Source: Clostridiaceae bacterium OM02-2AC | GTDB taxonomy: Bacteria; Bacillota_I; Bacilli_A; Erysipelotrichales; Erysipelotrichaceae | Length of the DNA stretch: 64,000 bases | Direction of reading: 5' to 3' | NCBI GenBank assembly: GCA_003481775.1 | Contig: QULU01000027.1 | Span: 5,790-69,789 of the forward strand | Shown: positions 54,074-62,747 of the stretch, in pieces | Numbering within the stretch: the stretch's first letter is position 1 | How the letters are laid out: every line of letters begins with the position of its first letter | The notes under the pieces: generated by a model | Seen by the model: only the letters and a program-made list of their open reading frames with translations | Told to the model about the DNA's origin: nothing | Databases searched by the model: none | Made by a program: the position numbers and the translations under genes

Positions 54074-54994
54074 ATGAAAAGCATTTGCATTGCGGATACG
54101 CAGGCACCGGCTATCGTTCAGGGCTGTATGCGTATTGATGCTATGAAACCAAAGGATTTGGAGACCCTGATTCGTCGTGATCTGGAGCTGGGAATCAATT
54201 TCTTTGATCATGCGGATATTTATGGAAGGGGTGTCTGCGAGGAGCTGTTTGGAAAGGTGCTGAAGACGCAGCCTTCCTTGAGGAAGGATATGCTCATTCA
54301 GTCAAAATGCGGTATTCATCGCAGTGAAACGACGCATTATGATTTTTCAAGGGACTACATAATTCGTTGTGTGGATGCTTCTATTGAACGTCTGCAATGC
54401 GGATATCTTGATTATCTGCTGCTGCATCGCCCGGATGCCCTGATGGAGCCATTGGAGGTAGCGGAGGCTTTTGATGCCTTATATACATCCGGCAAAGTAA
54501 AGCATTTTGGCGTCAGCAATCACAATCCCTATCAGATTGAGCTGCTGAAAAAATATAGTAAGCAGCCGATTGAAATCAATCAGATGCAGCTGAGTGTGAT
54601 GCATACGCCGATGATTGACGCCGGGGTGAATGTCAATACCTTCGATTCGCGCGGCATAAACCGCGATAACGGTACACTGGATTACTGCAGACTGCAGGAT
54701 ATAACGATACAATGCTGGTCACCGTTTCAGTACGGCATGTTTGAAGGGGTATTCCTTGATAATCCGAAATTCCCTGAGGTGAATACACGCATACAGACAC
54801 TTGCCGATAAATATCAGGTCAGCAACAGTGCGATTGCGGCGGCATGGCTGCTTCGCCATCCGGCACACATGCAGGTAATTCTGGGTTCCGTCAATTTGAC
54901 GCGTATAGAAGGAATCGTGAAAGCATGTGACATTACGCTTACCAGAGAGGAATGGTATTCCATCTATGTTGCAGCGGGAAATCAGCTGCCATAA
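54074..54994 (+). CDS. Aldo/keto reductase
   Basis: NADPH-dependent (beta/alpha)8 oxidoreductase. Catalytic tetrad pieces: NFFDHADIYGRG (Asp, Tyr), LIQSKCGI (Lys), YLLLHRPD (His). The cofactor-binding end VILGSVNLTRIEGIVKA is typical of the YdhF-like group. 306 aa. GGAGGAAG precedes the ATG and a TATAAT lies at 54029. The natural substrate is not predictable. Confidence 0.93.
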   Translation: MKSICIADTQAPAIVQGCMRIDAMKPKDLETLIRRDLELGINFFDHADIYGRGVCEELFGKVLKTQPSLRKDMLIQSKCGIHRSETTHYDFSRDYIIRCVDASIERLQCGYLDYLLLHRPDALMEPLEVAEAFDALYTSGKVKHFGVSNHNPYQIELLKKYSKQPIEINQMQLSVMHTPMIDAGVNVNTFDSRGINRDNGTLDYCRLQDITIQCWSPFQYGMFEGVFLDNPKFPEVNTRIQTLADKYQVSNSAIAAAWLLRHPAHMQVILGSVNLTRIEGIVKACDITLTREEWYSIYVAAGNQLP

Positions 54995-55136
54995 GCATTT
55001 GATCTACGACTGCAGCCGTCGAAAGCGAAAGCTGCCATAGAGAAAAAGCGGAGGCTCTCGTATGGGATAGCATGCGCACTGCAGAAAGCCTGTGACGCAC
55101 AGGTAGCTGGAAATGCAGGATATGTATGTTCTGACA

Positions 55137-55165
55137 TTGAAAACATGCTTTCAAAATGGTATGAT
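55137..55165 (+). promoter_or_regulatory. Promoter of nagB
   Basis: TTGAAA, 17-nt spacer, TATGAT, 32 bases before the start. Confidence 0.7.
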
Positions 55166-55197
55166 AATACTGTGTAATATCAGGAGGAGAAAAGAAA

Positions 55198-55920
55198 ATG
55201 AAAGTTATTGTAGTGAAAGATTACGATGCAGTAAGCAAAGAAGCATTTGATGTTATGAAGGAAGTTGTCACAAGCAAAAAGGATGCTGTTTTAGGTCTTG
55301 CGACAGGCTCCAGTCCAATCGGATTGTACAAGAACATGATTCAGGATCACAAGGACAATGGAACAAGCTATGCACAGTGCCAGTCTTTCAATCTGGATGA
55401 ATACGTAGGAATCGACAGAAATCACCCGGAATCCTACTGGACATTCATGCATGAAAATCTGTTCAAGGGAATTGATTTGCCGGAGGACAAGATTCATGTA
55501 CCTTATGGAAGCACAAAGGAAGATTGTGAAGGATATGAAAAGGCTATGGAAAATGTCAGTGTGGATGTGCAGGTTCTGGGAATCGGCGGTAACGGACACA
55601 TCGGTTTCAATGAGCCGGGTACACCGTTTACAGAGGAAACACACATTGTTGAGCTGACAGAGAAAACACGTTCTGATAACGCGCGTTTCTTTGACAATGA
55701 CATCAATCAGGTGCCGACACATGCAATCACAATGGGAATTGCGACAATCATGAAGGCAAAGAAAATCCTGCTTGTAGCATCCGGTGCTAACAAGGCAGAT
55801 GCTGTTGCGGCTATGGTCAACGGACCGGTTGATCCGGCATGCCCTGCCAGCGTTCTGCAGAATCATGCGGATGTTGTCGTTGTTGTTGATGAGGCAGCAG
55901 CTGCAAAATTGGCTAAATAA
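55198..55920 (+). CDS. nagB: Glucosamine-6-phosphate deaminase
   Basis: Converts glucosamine-6-phosphate to fructose-6-phosphate and ammonia, completing amino-sugar breakdown after NagA. Motifs: LGLATGSSPIGLY, SFNLDEYVGIDRNHPESY, GIGGNGHIGFNEPGTPF, and TMGIATIMKAKKILLVASG. 240 aa, the short Firmicute form lacking the allosteric C-terminal extension. GGAGG precedes the ATG. Confidence 0.96.
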   Translation: MKVIVVKDYDAVSKEAFDVMKEVVTSKKDAVLGLATGSSPIGLYKNMIQDHKDNGTSYAQCQSFNLDEYVGIDRNHPESYWTFMHENLFKGIDLPEDKIHVPYGSTKEDCEGYEKAMENVSVDVQVLGIGGNGHIGFNEPGTPFTEETHIVELTEKTRSDNARFFDNDINQVPTHAITMGIATIMKAKKILLVASGANKADAVAAMVNGPVDPACPASVLQNHADVVVVVDEAAAAKLAK

Positions 55921-55935
55921 AATACTATGAGAGAG

Positions 55936-55969
55936 ACGGATATTCCAAGAGAGTGTCCGTTTTCTTTTT
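55936..55969 (+). terminator. Terminator of nagB
   Basis: ACGGA/TCCGT hairpin followed by a T-rich tail. 55970-56221 shows no gene. Confidence 0.6.
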
Positions 55970-56221
55970 GCTTAAAAATGCAAACCGATACAAAACGGCT
56001 TACATTCTTGCAAAATAATACGTGCGTTCAGGGAAAAAGGGGGCGTCAAAATTTCTTTGCTATTCTGCATCGGCTGACTTCTAAGAAAGCCTGTTAAGCT
56101 ATAGGAATATTCTGGTCACAGTCTGAATATCCCTAATGATATTGCATTGTAAAGAAGCTCTTTTGCTGGAACGATCGCAGCCCTGCTTATAGCTGACTGG
56201 CTCCTTTACAGGTATTACAGG

Positions 56222-56249
56222 TTTACTTTTTTTCTATATTCGCTATAAT
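56222..56249 (+). promoter_or_regulatory. Promoter of HAD gene 2
   Basis: TTTACT, 16-nt spacer, TATAAT. Confidence 0.6.
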
Positions 56250-56278
56250 AGGGTTGATAAAGAAAGTAGAGGTAGGAT

Positions 56279-57136
56279 ATGGCGATAAAACTGATAGCAC
56301 TGGATCTGGATGGAACGCTGCTGACCACGCAGAAAACGATTGATGAGGAAACGAAAAAACGTCTGATCAAGGCACAGGAGATGGGAATTTCCATAACAAT
56401 AGCTACTGGACGAGATAAGGGTGGTATCGATTTTGTATATGAACCGCTGGAGCTTGAGCACAGAGGCAATAATTTTGTGGCAGGAGTAAACGGACAGATT
56501 ATTTATGATTTTCATAAAAAGGAATATTATGTGGATAAGGTGCTGGATGGCAAGGATGCAAAAAAAGTGATGGCACTGGGGATGAAATATAATTTTGAGG
56601 TCATCAGCTGCTGCGGCTATGATTTCTATGATTTGATATCCAAGCGTCTGAAGGCGATGAAAAAGGTGCGCAGTGTTGTGTTTGGACGCCCGATGGATTA
56701 TGGATTTAATCAGGGAAAGCGAAATTTCATACCGCTGGAGGATGCAGAATATGAGATTACGCAGGATGTAAATAAGTTTGTACTGATACAGACGGCCTCC
56801 TTTTTCAAGAAGCATTTACCGCATCTGCGTAAGGAATTAGAGGATTATGAATTGCTGGAGGTCGGTCCTGCATGGATTGAGGTTATGCCGAAGGGCGTAT
56901 CCAAGGCGAGTGCGTTGTTGCGAATCGGTGAAAAGCTGGGAATCTCTACGGAGGAAATGATGGCGTTTGGAGATGCGGAAAACGATATGGAAATGATCAA
57001 AACCGTGAAGTACGGCATCGCGATGGGAAATGCCATGGAATCCCTGAAAAAGGCAGCATGGGATGTCACCGATACCAATGATCAGATGGGAATTGCAAAG
57101 GCACTGGATAAATATGTATTTACAGCAGGGGAGTAA
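56279..57136 (+). CDS. Cof-type HAD phosphatase 2
   Basis: Motif I LIALDLDGTLLTT, motif II ITIATGRDKG, motif III lysine in PKGVSKASAL, motif IV MMAFGDAENDMEMIKTV; type IIB cap between. 285 aa, typical for sugar-phosphate or flavin-nucleotide phosphatases of this group; the substrate is unknown. AGGTAGGA lies before the ATG. Confidence 0.92.
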   Translation: MAIKLIALDLDGTLLTTQKTIDEETKKRLIKAQEMGISITIATGRDKGGIDFVYEPLELEHRGNNFVAGVNGQIIYDFHKKEYYVDKVLDGKDAKKVMALGMKYNFEVISCCGYDFYDLISKRLKAMKKVRSVVFGRPMDYGFNQGKRNFIPLEDAEYEITQDVNKFVLIQTASFFKKHLPHLRKELEDYELLEVGPAWIEVMPKGVSKASALLRIGEKLGISTEEMMAFGDAENDMEMIKTVKYGIAMGNAMESLKKAAWDVTDTNDQMGIAKALDKYVFTAGE

Positions 57137-57155
57137 GCTCTCCTTTTTTATAAAA

Positions 57156-57182
57156 AAAGCTGTCATGGAGTATGACAGCTTT
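57156..57182 (-). terminator. Terminator of the YbaK gene
   Basis: AAAGCTGTCAT/ATGACAGCTTT, T-run on the minus strand; it overlaps the stop codon of the gene. Confidence 0.8.
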
Positions 57183-57663
57183 AGGCGTCACAGATGATAT
57201 CTGCTGTTTCGGCATGAATCAGCTTGAGCAGGTCATCCGGTTGCATTTTGATCTGTACACCGATTTTTCCGCCGCTGAACATCATGGCAGGAAGCCGGGT
57301 ACAGCTCTCGTGCACAAAGGTACGGAATTGCTTCTTCATGCCAATAGGGGAACAGCCTCCGCGTACATAGCCTGTTAGTTTGTTGATATCCTTTACATGA
57401 ATCATTTCCACGGATTTCACACCGGCAGCTTTCGCACATTTCTTCAGGTGCAGCTCATACGCAACCGGAATTACGAAAACGATATATTCCTTCGTGTTCG
57501 CAACCGTTACCAGTGTTTTGAAAACCTGTTCCGGATCCTCCTGCAGCTGCTTCGCTACCGCCAGACCGGCGACAGGCTCTGTTCCATGTGCATAGCTGAA
57601 CACTTCATATGGCAGCCTGTTGCTGTCAAGAATGCGCATGGCATTCGTTTTCTGTATTTTCAT
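57181..57663 (-). CDS. ybaK: YbaK/EbsC-family Cys-tRNA(Pro) deacylase
   Basis: Small trans-editing enzyme that hydrolyses mischarged Cys-tRNA(Pro). Family features: KTNAMRILD, PEQVFKTLV, VIPVAYELHLKKCAKAAG, GYVRGGCSPIGMKKQF and the late MFSGGKIGVQIKMQPDDLLKL. 160 aa, the normal length. Located between, and opposite to, two HAD genes. Symbol by family likeness. Confidence 0.93.
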   Translation of the reverse strand: MKIQKTNAMRILDSNRLPYEVFSYAHGTEPVAGLAVAKQLQEDPEQVFKTLVTVANTKEYIVFVIPVAYELHLKKCAKAAGVKSVEMIHVKDINKLTGYVRGGCSPIGMKKQFRTFVHESCTRLPAMMFSGGKIGVQIKMQPDDLLKLIHAETADIICDA

Positions 57664-57724
57664 TGCAGTACCTCCACGTTGTGCATTCAGTATAGCATTC
57701 TTTTTTTTCTTCTTCCAGTATGAT

Positions 57725-57753
57725 TTTACTTCTGAAGGTATTCATTGTATAAT
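57725..57753 (+). promoter_or_regulatory. Promoter of HAD gene 3
   Basis: TTTACT, 17-nt spacer, TATAAT. Confidence 0.65.
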
Positions 57754-57778
57754 CCTATTCATAAGGGGCGTGATAGAA

Positions 57779-58654
57779 ATGATACAGATGATTGTAATGG
57801 ATATGGATGGAACACTGCTGACAAGCGAAAATAAGATTTCACCGAAAACAAAGGAGCTGCTGCTGCGTGTGCAGCAACAGGGGGTACGTCTTGTTCTGGC
57901 TAGCGGAAGAAGCTATTGCAAGCTGCTGGAATATGCCAAGGAGCTTTGTATGGATGCATACGGAGGTTATCTGCTGGAGGTCAACGGTTTGATTCTGTAT
58001 GATCTTGCAAGTGGAAAGCGCCACATTCGCAAGCAGATGGGACGCATTGAAATGGAAGAGCTTTTTACATATTTCCGACAATGGGATGTTGAATTTATGG
58101 CGCAGTTTGATGACGGATTGTATGATTATAATCCGGAAAGTATCATCAAGGAAAAAGCGGAATATCGCAGGATACACAATCTGGGAGAGGATTATCCATG
58201 GACGGGAGGTGCCTTTGCGCTTTTGGCAGATAATCGAAAGGGCTATCCGAATATTCATTATATAGATACATGGGAAGAAATAGACCGCCGTATCAATAAG
58301 GTGAGTATCGCCTATCATGCGGATGTGATGGCTGAAGTAAGCGCCCAGGCGAAAAGGGATTTAAAGGATCGCTACTGGCTGGGGCTGACAACGCCGAAAT
58401 GGCTGGAGCTGATGCCGCTTGGTATTACAAAGGGAAGCGGTTTGCAGGCACTGGTGGACATGCTGGGGATTTCCATGCGCGATGTGATGGCTTTTGGTGA
58501 TGGAGAGAATGATATCGAAATGCTGCAGGCCGCAGGTATCGGTATTGCGATGGGAAATGCTATGGCTGAGGTCAAGGCGGCAGCGGATGAGGAGACCGAC
58601 AGTAATAATGATGAGGGAATCTTCAAGGCATTGCAGAAATATTTCGCAGTATGA
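57779..58654 (+). CDS. Cof-type HAD phosphatase 3
   Basis: Motif I IVMDMDGTLLTS, motif II LVLASGRSY, motif III LGITKGSGL, motif IV VMAFGDGENDIEMLQAAG; 291 aa. The start at 57779 is placed by AAGGGG upstream and the preceding promoter; the frame remains open upstream across the YbaK start region. Substrate unknown. Confidence 0.92.
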   Translation: MIQMIVMDMDGTLLTSENKISPKTKELLLRVQQQGVRLVLASGRSYCKLLEYAKELCMDAYGGYLLEVNGLILYDLASGKRHIRKQMGRIEMEELFTYFRQWDVEFMAQFDDGLYDYNPESIIKEKAEYRRIHNLGEDYPWTGGAFALLADNRKGYPNIHYIDTWEEIDRRINKVSIAYHADVMAEVSAQAKRDLKDRYWLGLTTPKWLELMPLGITKGSGLQALVDMLGISMRDVMAFGDGENDIEMLQAAGIGIAMGNAMAEVKAAADEETDSNNDEGIFKALQKYFAV

Positions 58655-58683
58655 GCATTTTCATGCATGTTTCCTGTAGAATG

Positions 58684-58692
58684 TGATATACT
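58684..58692 (+). promoter_or_regulatory. Extended -10 promoter of trxA
   Basis: TGATATACT, an extended -10 box 24 bases before the thioredoxin start. Confidence 0.55.
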
Positions 58693-58716
58693 GTGGATAG
58701 TCGGAGGTACGAGATT

Positions 58717-59025
58717 ATGAAAGTTATAAATAAAGCAGAATTTGAACAAATTACAAAACAGGGTGTTGTCCTGGTGGATTTCTTTGCGACCTGGTGCGGA
58801 CCATGCAAAATGCTGGCACCTGTGCTGGAGGATTTGGCAGAGGATATGAAGGGGAGAATGGAAATTGTCAAGGTTGATGTAGATCAGGAAGGCGATCTGG
58901 CGATGAAATATGGTATCATGTCTGTCCCTACCATGATTGTATTTAAGGACGGAGAGGCAGTAAAACAGATTTCCGGCTATCAGCCAAAGACACAGCTTGC
59001 AAGTATGCTGAACCAGTTCTTATAA
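58717..59025 (+). CDS. trxA: Thioredoxin
   Basis: Disulfide reductase with the active site WCGPC in VDFFATWCGPCKMLAPVLEDL and the cis-Pro loop in MSVPTMIVFKDG. 102 aa. The start at 58717 has GGAGG 8 bases upstream. Thioredoxin reductase is not in the window. Single gene followed by a terminator. Confidence 0.96.
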   Translation: MKVINKAEFEQITKQGVVLVDFFATWCGPCKMLAPVLEDLAEDMKGRMEIVKVDVDQEGDLAMKYGIMSVPTMIVFKDGEAVKQISGYQPKTQLASMLNQFL

Positions 59026-59065
59026 GCGAAGCGTAACGCAGGCTGCTGCTTATTGCGGTAATAAG

Positions 59066-59113
59066 AGGTTTTTCATTTCGTGATGTACACAAGGAGATGA
59101 AAAACCTTTTTTT
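59066..59113 (+). terminator. Terminator of trxA
   Basis: Perfect 11-bp stem AGGTTTTTCAT/ATGAAAAACCT with T-run. Confidence 0.85.
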
Positions 59114-59224
59114 ATTTGCATACGTTATGCATTTTCGCAGCTGTTTCATAAACAGGCTTAGTGGAATCCATTGACTTTTATATTGCGGAGTGGTACATTT
59201 GTAGGAAAAAAGGGAGGCTATTTT

Positions 59225-59950
59225 ATGGGGACAGTGATCAATGCGGCTGCTGTGATTGTTGGAGGAGCTATCGGCATGCTGGTTAAGGGCGGACTTCCGC
59301 TTCGTGTTCGTGATTTGCTCATGCGCTCACTTGGCTTATGCACATTGTTTATCGGAATCAGCGGAGCGCTAAGTGCCATGATGCATGTGGAGGGCGCACA
59401 GCTACAAACCAATGGCACACTGTTGCTGATCTGCTCACTGGGAGTCGGTGCGGTTGTCGGAGAGCTTTTGCGCTTAGAGGATCGCATGGAGGGATTGGCG
59501 CATCGTCTGCAGAATATGGTGAAAAGCAGGGATGATAAATTTGTGGAAGGCTTTGTGAGTAATGCACTTGTTATTTGTGTCGGAGCGATGGCTGTGGTAG
59601 GTGCATTGCAGGATGGTTTGACACACGATGCCTCCATGCTGATAACAAAGGCGATTCTCGATGGTATCATATCCATGGTTTTCGCCTCTGCCCTTGGAAT
59701 CGGCGTATTGTTTGCAGCAGTTCCGCTCTTTTTCTATCAGGGCGCTATCACACTTCTGGCCGGCTTTCTTTCTCCGCTGTTTCGTGAAGCGCTGATCAAT
59801 AATCTTTCACTGGTTGGCAATGTATTGATTTTCGGTGTTGGTATCAATCTGTTTTTCGGAAAGCAGATCAAAATCGGAAATCTGCTGCCGGCATTGCTTA
59901 TACCGATTGCCTGGGAAACATTGCAATATCTTTTATCCTGTATGGGATAA
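59225..59950 (+). CDS. DUF554 membrane protein
   Basis: Polytopic membrane protein (about six or seven helices) of the DUF554 family: MGTVINAAAVIVGGAIGMLVKGGLP at the N-terminus, and VSNALVICVGAMAVVGALQDGL and SKA-like ILDGIISMVFASALGIGVLFAAVPLFFYQGAI in the middle. 241 aa. The start at 59225 has GGGAGG upstream. Function is unknown; transport has been suggested for the family. Confidence 0.9.
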   Translation: MGTVINAAAVIVGGAIGMLVKGGLPLRVRDLLMRSLGLCTLFIGISGALSAMMHVEGAQLQTNGTLLLICSLGVGAVVGELLRLEDRMEGLAHRLQNMVKSRDDKFVEGFVSNALVICVGAMAVVGALQDGLTHDASMLITKAILDGIISMVFASALGIGVLFAAVPLFFYQGAITLLAGFLSPLFREALINNLSLVGNVLIFGVGINLFFGKQIKIGNLLPALLIPIAWETLQYLLSCMG

Positions 59951-60119
59951 TGTTTAGGCAGCAAGGGCTCTTTGACCGGATTTTGTTTCTGCAACAGCGA
60001 AGATGCATCCCTTTGTCCTGTACATGTGCAAACGTATTGCATAGCGTCATACGACACATACACCATGGAGCTTGCAGGAGAGGGAATGGTGATGAGAATT
60101 CAGCAATAAATGAAGACAA

Positions 60120-60256
60120 AAGAAAAAGAACGCTGAGGGGGTGCGTTCTTTTCCTTTTAGAATTATAAAATTAAATGAAAGGGAGAAAGTATGAATTTCA
60201 TTTGAGGGGGAAATTATCATACTTGGCAAGAGTTCCTCTTGTTGATTACAGTATAC
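60120..60256 (-). ncRNA. Predicted small RNA, copy 4 (minus strand)
   Basis: On the minus strand: GTATACTGTAA box, hairpin arms around CAAGAGGAACTCTTG, GTATGATAATTTCCCCCTCAAATG...TTCATAC, TTTCTCCCTTT, and a terminator AAAAGAACGC/GCGTTCTTTTT with a loop containing ACCCCCTCA. Two ACATAATTTCA/ACATATTTTTCA boxes lie upstream, 21 bp apart. Confidence 0.65.
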
Positions 60257-60417
60257 GAAATTGTTATCTGAAAAATATGTCGCAACTATGTGAAATTATG
60301 TTGTTGCTTTCCTGTATTGCCACAGGGGCTTTCACCACGCTTTTGATCTTCATTTCCATAGGAGGGAAGCTATACCTCTGACGATATCAAAAATCAGCCT
60401 CTCGCATGGCTTGAAAC

Positions 60418-60551
60418 AATAGAAACGCACTGCTTGGGGGAACAGTGCGTTTCTATTATTATCAGTTTTAAATGAAAGAGAGAAAGTATGAATTTGCTTT
60501 TGGGGAATTATCATACTAGCAAGCTTTTCTTACTTGCTGCCTATAGTATAC
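60418..60551 (-). ncRNA. Predicted small RNA, copy 5 (minus strand)
   Basis: On the minus strand: GTATACTATAG box, AGCAAGTAAG hairpin region, GTATGATAATTCCCCAAAAG...TTCATAC, TTTCTCTCTTT, and a perfect 15-bp terminator stem (60418-60432 with 60443-60457) with loop TTCCCCCAAG. Between copies 4 and 5 no protein gene is seen. Confidence 0.68.
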
Positions 60552-60646
60552 GAAATACTTGTCAACAAATAATGTAGATACTGTGGAAAACTATGTTATA
60601 TTTTCCCCTTATCGTTTTACATTATGGGAAGCATACAGCGAGGCTG

Positions 60647-60655
60647 TGGTATAAT
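60647..60655 (+). promoter_or_regulatory. Extended -10 promoter of the MFS gene
   Basis: TGGTATAAT extended -10; transcription would give a leader of about 250 nt. Confidence 0.6.
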
Positions 60656-60659
60656 AGAA

Positions 60660-60912
60660 AAGGTAAGACTTGCTGTAAAGACTTCTACGTATCCATTTAC
60701 AAGCTTTACGGAGTCTTTCTATGCTTGTGAGGAATCGCATGCTTTCTCCGGCTGTACACAGCTGTAAATGAAAGGGGATATTATGAAATTACCTTATGCA
60801 GTAGCTCCATGCAAAGTCTGGTGGACGAATCGCTTGCATGGAGCAATGAGTACGGACTCGTCCGCTGACTTTGCCTATCATACAATCATTGTAGAAAAGG
60901 AGCAAAGTCAAA
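60660..60912 (+). promoter_or_regulatory. Structured leader with competing hairpins before the MFS gene
   Basis: GTAAAG/CTTTAC (60675-60680, 60704-60709) and AAAGACT/AGTCTTT (60677-60683, 60712-60718) share bases and cannot form together. An 11-bp stem GCTCCATGCAA/TTGCATGGAGC follows (60804-60844). Then TGACTTTGC/GCAAAGTCA (60866-60874, 60902-60910) encloses the AAGGAG ribosome site of the exporter. A possible leader reading frame starts at 60783 behind AGGGG. This looks like an attenuator controlling a drug exporter. Confidence 0.6.
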
Positions 60913-62223
60913 ATGAACAATCTGAAACAAACGATAAAAGAGCTGCATGTTTTTCTTGTACTCTGGAGTACGCAGGCATGCTCACAGCTGGGAAGCTCTA
61001 TGACGAGCTTTGCACTTGTCATATGGAGTCTGCAGCAATCCGGCAGTGCTATGGTCAGTGCGATGCTTTCCATCTGTTCTTACACTCCCTATGTGCTGTT
61101 CGGCTTATTTGCCGGATCCCTGTGTGATCGCTGGGATAAAAGGAAGACAATGCTGATCTGTGATAGCCTGGCAGCTGCCACGACCCTTGGAATTGGTTTC
61201 CTTATGCTGCAGGGAACGCTGGAGATTTGGCATTTGTATATACTGAATGCTGTCAATGGGTTTATGAATACGTTGCAGCAGCCCTCCAGTGAAGTGGCGA
61301 TTACACTGGTGACACCGAAGAAGCACTATGCCAGAGCAGGCGCTCTGCGAATGTTTTCCAATTCGCTGAATACGCTGCTGGTTCCCATCTTTGCAACGTC
61401 TTTATATGCACTATTCGGTATGCAGACAATCCTGCTGCTTGATCTCATCAGCTTCGGCGTTGCCTTTATCGCACTGGCCTTTTTCATAAAGCTGCCTGCT
61501 GCCAAGGCACAGTCTATGAAAAAGGAGCCCTTACTGAGCGGGGTGAAAAGCGGACTTCGCTGGCTGCGAGCGAATCGCGGTGTTCTGGATCTGATCCTGT
61601 ATCTGGCTGCGATAAATCTGGTAGCCTCCGCCTATGATGCCGCACTCCCCTATATGCTGCTGATGCGTGAGGGTGGCAGTGAAGCTGTATTGGGTCTGGT
61701 GAATACCTGTATGGGACTGGCAAATCTGAGCGGGAGTCTTCTTCTGATGCTACGCCCGACAAAGCATCACCGTGTGCGGACGATTCATAATGCTCTGCTA
61801 ATCAGTATGGGAACCGAAAGCTTTTTACTGGCACTGGGAAGAGGACCATCGTTATGGTGTCTGGGAGCGATTCTGGGCTGGCTGTTTATTCCGGTAATGA
61901 ATACGAATATGGATGTGCTGCTGCGGGAGCATATTCCCCTTGCTATGCAGGGAAGAGTATATGCCGCAAGAAACTCTCTTCAGTTTTTCACAATTCCGGC
62001 AGGATATTGTCTGGGAGGAGTGCTTGTGGATTATATCCTTGAGCCCTTTATGGCAAGCCGGGAAGCATCTCCTCTGCTTGTGCATGCTGTCGGGCAGGGA
62101 GCGGGGAGCGGCGCAGCGCTTCTGTTTCTGCTGCTGGGATTCACAGGTGTCGCAATCTGCCTGCTGTTTCGACGAGATACAAACATCTGGGCTTTGGAAG
62201 CAATACACAAGAAATCATCATAA
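60913..62223 (+). CDS. MFS exporter (DHA3/macrolide-efflux-like)
   Basis: Twelve-helix major facilitator of 436 aa. The N-terminus LVLWSTQACSQLGSSMTSFALVIWSLQQSGSAM and the loop motif GSLCDRWDKRKTMLICDS (DRxxRR-like) resemble the Mef-type drug exporters. Central IFNA/PSSEVAITLVTPKKHYARAGALRMFSN is also typical of this group. AAGGAG lies about 10 bases before the ATG, inside a hairpin. Proton-driven efflux of a hydrophobic compound, perhaps an antibiotic, is likely; the substrate is unknown. Confidence 0.88.
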   Translation: MNNLKQTIKELHVFLVLWSTQACSQLGSSMTSFALVIWSLQQSGSAMVSAMLSICSYTPYVLFGLFAGSLCDRWDKRKTMLICDSLAAATTLGIGFLMLQGTLEIWHLYILNAVNGFMNTLQQPSSEVAITLVTPKKHYARAGALRMFSNSLNTLLVPIFATSLYALFGMQTILLLDLISFGVAFIALAFFIKLPAAKAQSMKKEPLLSGVKSGLRWLRANRGVLDLILYLAAINLVASAYDAALPYMLLMREGGSEAVLGLVNTCMGLANLSGSLLLMLRPTKHHRVRTIHNALLISMGTESFLLALGRGPSLWCLGAILGWLFIPVMNTNMDVLLREHIPLAMQGRVYAARNSLQFFTIPAGYCLGGVLVDYILEPFMASREASPLLVHAVGQGAGSGAALLFLLLGFTGVAICLLFRRDTNIWALEAIHKKSS

Positions 62224-62224
62224 G

Positions 62225-62368
62225 TAAAACAAAAGAAGCTCATGCTTGGGTTCATGAGCTTCTTTTGTATCTTATTATCTTTATATTGAAAGGGAGAAAG
62301 TATGAAGTTATTCTTGGGGGGAATTTTATCATACCAGCAAGATTACCTCTTGCTTGCTTATAGTATAC
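62225..62368 (-). ncRNA. Predicted small RNA, copy 6 (minus strand)
   Basis: On the minus strand: GTATACTATAAG box, hairpin AGCAAGA/TCTTGCT, GTATGATAAAATTCCCCCCAAGAA...TTCATAC, TTTCTCCCTTT, and a perfect 16-bp terminator (62229-62244 with 62253-62268) with loop AACCCAAG. The same hairpin can terminate the MFS transcript on the plus strand. Upstream boxes CACACAATTTGTG and CACATATTTTTCC are 31 bp apart. Confidence 0.72.
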
Positions 62369-62610
62369 GAAAAACTTGCAGTTTAAATATGGCGCGATCA
62401 TGGAAAAATATGTGGAATTTATAATTACTCCGCACAAATTGTGTGATAGCTGCTACAATTTTGTGGATCAAGGAATAAAGCGCAGGATAAACGCAGAAAA
62501 TGAAAGCCGACAATCGGGTATTTCCGGGATGCAGAACGGGAAAAACAGCGACATGAGGCTGTATTACCTGTTGCATTGACTTGGAAGGAGATTTGGTGTT
62601 TTGTACTCTG

Positions 62611-62747
62611 ATAACAAAAAAGACGTTTGGGGGAACGTCTTTTTTGTATCATTATTATTTTATTTTGAAAGGGAGAAAGTATGAAGTTATTTTTGGGGGA
62701 AATATGTCATACTAAGCAAGATTACCACTTGCTTACCTATAGTATAC
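62611..62747 (-). ncRNA. Predicted small RNA, copy 7 (minus strand)
   Basis: On the minus strand: GTATACTATAG box, hairpin AAGCAAG..CTTGCTT, GTATGACATATTTCCCCCAAAAATAA...TTCATAC, TTTCTCCCTTT, and a perfect terminator (62614-62627 with 62634-62647) with loop rich in C. Upstream boxes CACACAATTTGTG and CACACATTTTTCC are 31 bp apart. Copies 6 and 7 with their upstream regions look like a tandem duplication. Confidence 0.72.

Noticed and set aside
60783..61127. Long frame starting MKLPYAVAPCK and overlapping the MFS gene
   Set aside because: Only its first part, upstream of the MFS start, could be a leader peptide; the overlapping part is out of frame with the clear exporter gene.
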